Assembly (NCBI GenBank): GCA_016650415.1
Contig: JAENVU010000078.1
Location: 1 to 20,592, forward strand
Length of the DNA stretch: 20,592 nucleotides
From: Acidimicrobiia bacterium
GTDB lineage: Bacteria; Actinomycetota; Acidimicrobiia; IMCC26256; JAENVU01
Reading direction: 5' to 3'
Of the stretch, positions 15,410 to 20,592 are shown one piece after another (positions within the stretch are counted from its first letter, which is position 1; every line of letters begins with the position of its first letter). The notes under the pieces are model-generated. The model worked only from the letters and a program-made list of their open reading frames with translations, was not told where the DNA came from and ran no database searches. The position numbers and the translations under genes are program-made.

Positions 15410-16452
15410 CCGACGACGAGCAATCCCGGCGATCCCGCCGTTCCCGCCGCCCCCGACGCGGGTGGCGCGTCGTGCTGGTCTTGTTCCTGCTCGCGTTGCC
15501 GTTCCTGGTCGCGATCGGATGGTTCTGGTACCAGGTGAGCCCACCCGGGGATCCGGGTCCGGCCGTGACGGTGGTGGTTCCGAGCGGTGTCGGCGTGAGC
15601 GGTATTGCCGATCGGCTCGAATCGCGTGGGGTGATCGGCTCGGCGTTGGCGTTCCGCCTGTACTCGCGCATCACCGGGTCGTCGTCGTTCCAGGCCGGCA
15701 GCTACCGAATGCACAAGGACCTCGGCGCACGGGATGCGATCGCGGCACTCGAACGGGGGCCCCAGCAGCACTACGAAAAGCTCGCGTTGCCGCCGGGCCT
15801 CACCCTGGCCGAGATCACGACGCGCGTGGGCGCGTTGCCGGGCCGGTCGGCGGAGCGGTTCCGCGAGGCGGTCGACGGCGGCACCGTGCGCTCGAAGTTC
15901 CAACCGGCGACGGGTCAGTCGCTCGAGGGCCTGACCTGGCCCGACACCTATCTCGTCGAAGATCACGAGGACGAGCTCGACATCTTGCGCACCATCGTGG
16001 GCAGTTTCGATCGACACGCCGACGAGGTCGGGTTGGCGACGGCGCCGGATCCGTACCGGGCGGTGATCATCGCGTCCTTGATCCAGCGCGAGGCGGGCGT
16101 GGCCGATGACCGTCCCCTCATCAGTGCCGTGATCGCGAATCGGTTGCGCGATTCGATGATGTTGCAGATCGACGCGACGGTGCTCTACGCCCGCGGAGGC
16201 GGCACCGAGCCGTTGACGAACGCGGACTTCGCCCGCGAGTCGCCGTACAACACGTATCGGGTGGCCGGGCTGCCACCGACACCGATTTCGACGGTGACCC
16301 GAGCCGCGCTGTTCGCCGCGTTGCATCCCGCCGACGCGCCGTTCAAGTACTACGTACTGACGGACGCGAGTGGTCGTCACGCATTCGCGGTCACGCTGGC
16401 CGAACACGAGGCGAACATCGCCGACGCCCGTCGACGGGGGGTCTTGAAGTGA
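15406..16452 (+). CDS. mltG: MltG, endolytic murein transglycosylase (YceG-like)
   Basis: MltG cuts nascent glycan strands at the membrane and is thought to set their length. The 348-residue protein has a very basic cytoplasmic N-terminus (seven Arg pairs or singles in residues 8-21), one transmembrane helix (about 22-42), a LysM-like region, then the YceG catalytic domain. Motifs include LEGLTWPDTYLVE (about 173-185), the catalytic Glu in ASLIQREAG (E229), NRLRDSMMLQIDATVLYA (about 245-262) and SPYNTYRVAGLPPTPIS (about 279-295). Length and order match family members. The active site faces outside. It lies between ruvX and aroE as in other actinobacteria, and overlaps both by 4 bases (ATGA at 15406, GTGA at 16449). 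Confidence 0.95.
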   Translation: MTDDEQSRRSRRSRRPRRGWRVVLVLFLLALPFLVAIGWFWYQVSPPGDPGPAVTVVVPSGVGVSGIADRLESRGVIGSALAFRLYSRITGSSSFQAGSYRMHKDLGARDAIAALERGPQQHYEKLALPPGLTLAEITTRVGALPGRSAERFREAVDGGTVRSKFQPATGQSLEGLTWPDTYLVEDHEDELDILRTIVGSFDRHADEVGLATAPDPYRAVIIASLIQREAGVADDRPLISAVIANRLRDSMMLQIDATVLYARGGGTEPLTNADFARESPYNTYRVAGLPPTPISTVTRAALFAALHPADAPFKYYVLTDASGRHAFAVTLAEHEANIADARRRGVLK

Positions 16453-17258
16453 TCACCGGCCACACGCGCCTCGTGGCCGTGATCGGTGCGCCCGTCCGCC
16501 ACTCGCGCTCGCCGGTCATCCACAACGCCGCCTTCGCCGCGGCACAGTTGGATTGGGTCTACGTGGCGCTCGAGGTGCCGCCGGGCCGCGGTGCCGAGGC
16601 GATCCGCGCGTTGCCGGTCCTCGGACTCACCGGGGTCAACGTGACGATGCCGCACAAGGCCGACGCCGCCCGAGCCTGTGACGAACTCACGCCGGTCGCG
16701 CGGGCATTGGGTTCGGTGAATACGGTCGTCGTACGCGACGACGGATCGTGTTTCGGTGCGTCGACCGACGGGGAGGGATTCCTCCGGGCACTCGCCGACG
16801 AGGGCCTGGACCCGGCGGGTCGATCGGTGTTGGTGCTCGGCGCCGGTGGGGCGGCTCGGGCCGTCGCCGAAGCTCTGGTCCGGGTCGGCGCCGAGGTCGC
16901 GGTTGCGTCCCGACGCCCGGAGGCGGCGCGCGAGGTCGCGGCGGCGATTCCGGGGGTCGAGCCCCGACCCTGGCCGTCCGGGGCGGCCGGCGACGCCGAG
17001 ATCGTGGTGAATGCGACGCCCATCGGTATGGGCGACGATCCGACGGTCCCGCTTCCGCCCCTGGCGGGGCAGTGGATCGTCGACCTCGTCTACCACCCGC
17101 TCGAAACGAACTTCTTGCGCGAAGCCATGGAATGTGGGGCGAAAGCCATCGGTGGGCTGGGGATGCTCGTTCATCAGGCGGCGCTGGCGTTCGAGCTCTG
17201 GACCGGGGTCTCGGCACCGCTCGAGGCGATGCGCGATGCCGCGCGGAGCGCTCAATAA
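16449..17258 (+). CDS. aroE: Shikimate 5-dehydrogenase
   Basis: AroE reduces 3-dehydroshikimate to shikimate with NADPH in aromatic amino acid biosynthesis. The 269-residue protein shows the substrate-binding HSRSPVIHNAAF (about 18-29), catalytic Lys in NVTMPHK (K70) and catalytic Asp in STDGEGF (D107; most homologues have Asn rather than Ser before it). It also has the NADP-binding LVLGAGGAARAV (about 128-139), the NATPIGM block, and GLGMLVHQAALAFELWTG near the C-terminus. The GTG at 16449 overlaps the mltG stop. It closes the alaS-ruvX-mltG-aroE chain; a 50-base leader with possible RNA structure separates it from the DUF4388 gene. Confidence 0.96.
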   Translation: MITGHTRLVAVIGAPVRHSRSPVIHNAAFAAAQLDWVYVALEVPPGRGAEAIRALPVLGLTGVNVTMPHKADAARACDELTPVARALGSVNTVVVRDDGSCFGASTDGEGFLRALADEGLDPAGRSVLVLGAGGAARAVAEALVRVGAEVAVASRRPEAAREVAAAIPGVEPRPWPSGAAGDAEIVVNATPIGMGDDPTVPLPPLAGQWIVDLVYHPLETNFLREAMECGAKAIGGLGMLVHQAALAFELWTGVSAPLEAMRDAARSAQ

Positions 17259-17263
17259 CTGTC

Positions 17264-17300
17264 CCGTGACTGCCGACACCTTCACGGACACACCGTGGAG
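17264..17300 (+). promoter_or_regulatory. Leader of the DUF4388 gene: two mutually exclusive hairpins over the ribosome-binding site
   Basis: The segment TCACGG (17282-17287) can pair upstream with CCGTGA (17264-17269, 12-base loop). Alternatively CACGG (17283-17287) can pair downstream with CCGTG (17293-17297, 5-base loop, extendable by a G-U and an A-U pair). The downstream stem covers half of the GTGGAG Shine-Dalgarno (17295-17300), which sits 8 bases before the GTG start. The two foldings exclude each other, the layout expected of a translational switch. Stems are only 5-7 bp in GC-rich DNA, so chance is a serious alternative. Confidence 0.35.
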
Positions 17301-17308
17301 GCCGTTCA

Positions 17309-18301
17309 GTGTTATCCGGGACATTCTCAGTCTTTCCTCTCGCCGAGGTCCTCGGACTCGTCGAGCGGTCGGCCGCGAGCGGTTCCCTGGTCGTACGCGG
17401 CCGGGAAGTCGACGGCACGTTGTACTTCGCGGGCGGCGATCTCTGTGGGGGAGAGGTCTCGGATCTCTCCGGCCCGGTTGACGACGCCGCCGGCTTGGAG
17501 ATTCGCCTGCTCGAGGTCTGCGTGTCCCTCCTGCGGAGCCGCGACGCGGAGTTCGAGTTCCGCGCCGACCTGACCCCGCCTTGGCCGGCCCCGCTGACCC
17601 TGCCCGTCGGGCCGGTCTTGGCGCGGTCGACGTCCATCGCCCGGGAATGGCCCGCCATCATGACGGCGGTCGAGAGCTTCGATTCGATCCTCGAACGGAC
17701 CGGAACGCTGACCGATGAATCGATCACGCTCAGTCGGATCGGGTTTCGGGTCCTCGAACTCGTCGACGGGCAACGAACGATTCGCGAACTGGCCCGCGGT
17801 GCCGACGCCAGCTTGATCGTGGTCGGCCCGGAAGTCCGGTCTCTCGTGTTGGCCGGCGCCGTCCGCGTGGTGGTCGGCGCGGAACGCGCGCTGTCCTCGG
17901 CTCGAGCCGACGCCGAACGGGCCGCGAACCCTGCGAGCGCCGGCGATGTCGGCGACGTGCTCGACGTGACCGACTGGGGAACAGACGTCCGCACCGAACC
18001 GGACTCGGCCCTGACCCCTCCACTCCCGGTCGAGGCGCCCGCAGCTCCCGTCGCGGCAACGACCGCCCCCGCACCGGACAGTGACGACGAGCGGGTACGC
18101 GAGCGAGCCGACCTCGCGGCGCGGGCCGGGCTCGGGAGTTCGACCGCTCCGGCGCCGCCCGCTCCGCCGCCGCCCGCGCCGGATCTGGCAGGTCCGGTCC
18201 CCGAGCCGAGCGTCGCCGAAGCACCGGTCGTGGAGCGGTCCGAGATCGTGGTGGATCGCAGCGAACTGCTCCGGATGTTCTCGGGTCTGCAGGACGACTG
18301 A
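17309..18301 (+). CDS. DUF4388 (PatA N-terminal-like) domain protein next to pilB
   Basis: The 330-residue soluble protein begins with a DUF4388-type domain (about residues 1-95): LSGTFSVFPLAEVLGLVERSAASGSL, then GTLYFAGGDLCGGE, the usual pattern in gliding, twitching and PatA-like proteins. A second folded part (about 135-195) contains LSRIGFRVLELVDGQRTIREL, which looks like a small winged-helix-like tail seen in such proteins. A Pro/Ala/acidic linker (about 205-310, with APPAPPPPAP) then leads to a short C-terminal motif, VVDRSELLRMFSGLQDD. A GTGGAG ribosome-binding site lies 8 bases from the GTG; the second codon is the rare TTA. There are no membrane segments. The context, immediately upstream of pilB, suggests a regulator or adaptor of the type IV pilus machine; this is inference. 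Confidence 0.8.
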   Translation: MLSGTFSVFPLAEVLGLVERSAASGSLVVRGREVDGTLYFAGGDLCGGEVSDLSGPVDDAAGLEIRLLEVCVSLLRSRDAEFEFRADLTPPWPAPLTLPVGPVLARSTSIAREWPAIMTAVESFDSILERTGTLTDESITLSRIGFRVLELVDGQRTIRELARGADASLIVVGPEVRSLVLAGAVRVVVGAERALSSARADAERAANPASAGDVGDVLDVTDWGTDVRTEPDSALTPPLPVEAPAAPVAATTAPAPDSDDERVRERADLAARAGLGSSTAPAPPAPPPPAPDLAGPVPEPSVAEAPVVERSEIVVDRSELLRMFSGLQDD

Positions 18302-18339
18302 CCCTTCAGCGAGGCTGATCGGGTGCCGATACCCAGAAA

Positions 18340-18377
18340 TCTCGCGACTCGGCGAGAGCGTGGTGGAGGAGGTCGCG
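18340..18377 (+). promoter_or_regulatory. Leader of pilB: alternative hairpins near the Shine-Dalgarno and start
   Basis: TCTCGC (18340-18345) pairs with GCGAGA (18352-18357) around a 6-base loop, leaving the strong GGAGGAGG (18365-18372) free. Alternatively CGCGAC (18343-18348) pairs exactly with GTCGCG (18372-18377), which includes the last Shine-Dalgarno base and the first base of the GTG start. The two share 18343-18345 and exclude each other. The stems are short and the case is suggestive only. Confidence 0.3.
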
Positions 18378-20056
18378 TGTCGAACGGTGCCCAACTCGGC
18401 ACCTTGCTGCTTCGGCAGGGCCTGATCACTCAGGCCGATCTCGACGCGGCCCTCGCGGCGAGTGAGTCGAACGGCAAGCCCATCAGCCGCATCCTGATCG
18501 ACCACGGCCGCATCACCGAATCCGACTTGGTGCGAACGCTGGCGAACCAGGTCGGCCTCGGCTTCGTCGATCTCGACGACATCACGATCGATCCATCGGT
18601 CGCGACGCTGGTGCCCGAGTCGCTCGTCCGCCGCTACCAAGCGATCCCGATCCAATGGGATGAGCAACATCGGCTCGTCGTCACGATGGCCGATCCGTCC
18701 AACGTCTTCGCGTCGGACGACATCCGGGCGATGACCGGTGCCGAAGTCGTCACGGTCGTCTCGCCACCGAGCCAGGTGCAGCAACTCATCGACAAGGTGC
18801 ATCGACTCGACGGCGAAGTCGACACGATGGCCCAAGAGGCTGCCACCGAGCTCGGCGCGCCGGCCGACAACTCCCGGATCGACGAACTGATCGAGGATGC
18901 CCCGATCGTGAAGTTCGTGAATCTCGTCATCACCCAGGCCGTCGCGGACCGCGCGTCGGACATTCACGTCGAGCCGACCGAGACCGACCTCCGGATCCGG
19001 TTCCGAATAGATGGCGTGCTGCACGAAGCGATGCATTCGCCGAAAGCGATCCAGGCCGGTGTGATCAGCCGCCTCAAGGTCATGGCCGAAATCAACATCG
19101 CCGAGCGACGAATTCCCCAAGACGGCCGCATCTCGGCTCGAGTCGGTGGTCAGGCGGTGGATCTCCGGGTCGCCACCCTGCCGACCGTGTACGGCGAGAA
19201 GGTCGTCATGCGAATCCTCGACAAGAGCCAGGCCCTCCTGACCCTCGACGATCAGGGGTTCCTCCCGGACGTCTTGTCTCGGTACGAAGCGTCCTACAAG
19301 AAGCCGTACGGCACCATCATGGTGACGGGTCCGACCGGGTCCGGGAAATCGACGACGCTCTACGCGACGCTCAACATTCTCAACCAAGTCGATCGCAACA
19401 TCATCACCGTCGAGGATCCGGTCGAATATCGGCTCGCCGGTATCAACCAGGTCCAGATCCACTCGAAGGCGGGTTTGAGTTTCGCGGCCGCCCTTCGGTC
19501 CATTCTTCGCTGTGACCCCGACATCGTGCTGGTGGGTGAGATTCGCGACCAGGAAACCGCGACCATCGCCATCGAGGCCGCGCTCACCGGTCACCTCGTG
19601 TTGACGACTCTGCACACCAACGACGCGGCGTCGACGCCGCAACGGCTCGTGGAGATGGGAGTCGAGCCGTTCCTCGTCACGAGTGCGCTGACCTGTGTCC
19701 TCGCCCAGCGGCTCGCGCGGCGCCTCTGCCCTCACTGCGCCGAGGCCTACCAGCCGAGCGAAGCGGAACTGGTCGAAGCCGGTTGGCCGATGGATTCCAC
19801 GCCCGAATGGCCCACCCTCAACCGGCCGGTGGGGTGCGGACACTGCGGAAAGACCGGATACAAGGGTCGATTCGCCCTTCACGAGGTGATGACCATCACC
19901 GAAGAGGTGGAACGCCTCATTATCGAGCACCGATCGACCGAAGATGTCAAGAAGACCGCGGTCATGCAGGGGATGGTTCCTCTGCGGGGCGACGGGCTTC
20001 GCAAGGTTGCGGCAGGGCTCACGAGCTTGGAAGAAGTCTTCCGGGTCGTGGCCTGA
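18377..20056 (+). CDS. pilB: PilB/GspE-type type IV pilus assembly (extension) ATPase
   Basis: PilB is the cytoplasmic hexameric ATPase that powers pilin polymerisation. With the GTG at 18377 it is 559 residues long. This start is favoured by GGAGGAGG at 18365-18372; an in-frame GTG at 18323 would add 18 Arg/Gly-rich residues and has no such site. Domains in order: an MshEN-like N-terminus (about 1-140) made of two repeats (QLGTLLLRQGLITQADL and PISRILIDHGRITESDL), a middle N2-type domain with DIHVEPTETDLRIRFRIDG, then the RecA-like ATPase. The latter has Walker A GPTGSGKST (about 318-326), the Asp box ITVEDPVEYR, Walker B DIVLVGEIRDQETA and the His box TGHLVLTTLHTNDA. A tetracysteine zinc site (C451, C454, C487, C490) is complete. 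It is followed by a pilT-like gene 15 bases downstream. Confidence 0.95.
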   Translation: MSNGAQLGTLLLRQGLITQADLDAALAASESNGKPISRILIDHGRITESDLVRTLANQVGLGFVDLDDITIDPSVATLVPESLVRRYQAIPIQWDEQHRLVVTMADPSNVFASDDIRAMTGAEVVTVVSPPSQVQQLIDKVHRLDGEVDTMAQEAATELGAPADNSRIDELIEDAPIVKFVNLVITQAVADRASDIHVEPTETDLRIRFRIDGVLHEAMHSPKAIQAGVISRLKVMAEINIAERRIPQDGRISARVGGQAVDLRVATLPTVYGEKVVMRILDKSQALLTLDDQGFLPDVLSRYEASYKKPYGTIMVTGPTGSGKSTTLYATLNILNQVDRNIITVEDPVEYRLAGINQVQIHSKAGLSFAAALRSILRCDPDIVLVGEIRDQETATIAIEAALTGHLVLTTLHTNDAASTPQRLVEMGVEPFLVTSALTCVLAQRLARRLCPHCAEAYQPSEAELVEAGWPMDSTPEWPTLNRPVGCGHCGKTGYKGRFALHEVMTITEEVERLIIEHRSTEDVKKTAVMQGMVPLRGDGLRKVAAGLTSLEEVFRVVA

Positions 20057-20071
20057 CCGAGAGGAGAACTG

Positions 20072-20592
20072 GTGGAAGTCAACGAACTGCTGGCCCGCAC
20101 CATCGGAATGGGTGCGTCGGACCTGCATCTCAAAGAAGGTCGACCGCCGACGGTGCGCGTCGACGGGCAACTCGAGGTGCTCGCGGTCCCGGCGATGAGC
20201 ATGGAGGATGTCGCGGCCTTCGCCGAGACGGTCATGCCGGCCTGGCGCCGCGAGGCCTTTGCGACGAAGGGTGAGGTCGACTTCGCCTACGACGCCGCCG
20301 GCGTCGGCCGATTCCGGGTCAACGTCTACCGGCAGCAGGGCACGATCGCACTGGCGATTCGATACATCCTGCCCAAGGTCCCGTCTCTGTCCGAACTCGG
20401 CATTCCACCGATCGCCCAGCGGCTCGCCGACGAGAACGATGGCCTGATTCTGGTGACCGGAGCCACCGGTTCCGGAAAGACGACCACGCTCGCAGCCATG
20501 ATCGATCACATCAATGCGACCCGTGACGCACATATCGTGACGATCGAAGATCCAGTCGAGATTCGCCACGAGGACAATCGGTGCCTGATCAG
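20072..20592 (+). CDS. pilT: PilT-type pilus retraction ATPase, N-terminal part (3' truncated by window edge)
   Basis: The reading frame from GTG 20072 stays open to the window end (173 codons). It shows the PilT-family N-terminus: VNELLARTIGMGASDLHLKEGRPPTVRVDG, the VDFAYDAAGVGRFRVNVYRQQG strand region, then Walker A VTGATGSGKTTTLAAMIDHIN, and the Asp box VTIEDPVEIRH followed by NRCLI, where PilT proteins typically have a CLINQREVG motif just beyond. PilT depolymerises the pilus to pull the cell; the AIRAGA motif and Walker B lie outside the window. A GAGGAG (20061-20066) gives a good ribosome-binding site. It follows pilB by 15 bases, so extension and retraction motors are co-transcribed. 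PilT versus a PilU paralogue cannot be settled from this part. Confidence 0.93.
   Translation, partial: MEVNELLARTIGMGASDLHLKEGRPPTVRVDGQLEVLAVPAMSMEDVAAFAETVMPAWRREAFATKGEVDFAYDAAGVGRFRVNVYRQQGTIALAIRYILPKVPSLSELGIPPIAQRLADENDGLILVTGATGSGKTTTLAAMIDHINATRDAHIVTIEDPVEIRHEDNRCLI

Noticed and set aside
17312..17314. TTA as second codon of the DUF4388 gene, as a possible bldA-type control
   Set aside because: In-frame TTA codons also occur in ruvB (1782) and the DUF948 gene (11819), both ordinary housekeeping or conserved genes, so TTA does not mark specially regulated genes here.
18323..18376. An earlier GTG start for pilB at 18323
   Set aside because: It adds 18 Arg/Gly-rich residues not expected before the MshEN repeat and lacks a ribosome-binding site, whereas GTG 18377 follows GGAGGAGG.
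17327..20569. A 1080-codon open frame on the minus strand across the DUF4388 gene, pilB and pilT
   Set aside because: It is antisense to three genes with clear family motifs. Its translation is Arg/Asp/Gly/His-rich with no recognisable domain, as expected from GC-rich codon bias mirrored on the other strand.
1..20592. Mobile elements, CRISPR arrays, tRNA or rRNA genes
   Set aside because: No transposase or integrase motifs, no spaced direct repeats, and no cloverleaf-like or rRNA-like segments were seen; coding genes occupy nearly all of the window.

Overview
The window is a dense, single-strand (all +) block of housekeeping genes from a high-GC actinobacterium, ending in the start of a type IV pilus ATPase cluster. 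The gene order (ruvC-ruvA-ruvB, yajC-secD-secF, rel, hisS, aspS, rarA, DUF948, DUF6167-like, alaS, ruvX, mltG, aroE) is the actinobacterial order known from Mycobacterium and Streptomyces. Several genes usually found between these in Mycobacterium (for example apt between secF and rel, and ppiB between rel and hisS) are missing. The pilB/pilT genes after aroE and the condensed layout suggest a deep actinobacterial lineage such as Acidimicrobiia. That placement is inference; no rRNA or marker-tree evidence is available here.

Layout. 1-1910: the Holliday junction RuvCAB operon, with ruvC cut by the window edge. 1953-4969: YajC and the SecDF protein-export motor, in which SecD carries a long Ser/Thr/Ala/Pro-rich insertion. 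5027-7273: a bifunctional (p)ppGpp synthetase/hydrolase preceded by two short palindromes. 7341-10369: HisRS and an AspRS with the signature of a non-discriminating enzyme. 10390-12307: RarA followed by two small membrane-associated proteins. 12348-17258: alaS-ruvX-mltG-aroE, chained by 4-base start/stop overlaps. 17309-20592: a DUF4388 protein, the pilus extension ATPase PilB, and the first 173 codons of a PilT-type retraction ATPase.

How they work together. RuvABC, RuvX and RarA serve recombination, stalled forks and rRNA processing. YajC-SecDF drives late translocation. Rel, HisRS, AspRS and AlaRS tie aminoacylation to the stringent response. MltG and AroE serve the envelope and aromatic biosynthesis. 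DUF4388-PilB-PilT looks like a surface-motility module. Most neighbours overlap by ATGA or GTGA, implying translational coupling and a few long operons. New transcription units probably begin at yajC, rel, hisS and alaS, where short gaps occur; three of these four carry a TAGNNT hexamer 8-12 bases before the start codon and no Shine-Dalgarno sequence, suggesting leaderless or short-leader transcripts.

No tRNA, rRNA, CRISPR array, insertion sequence or attachment site was seen. No stretch of 300 bases or more lacks a gene; the longest gap is about 75 bases. No clearly novel system was found. The best candidates for a second look are the leaders of the DUF4388 gene and pilB, each of which can fold into two mutually exclusive hairpins, one occluding the ribosome-binding site or start.
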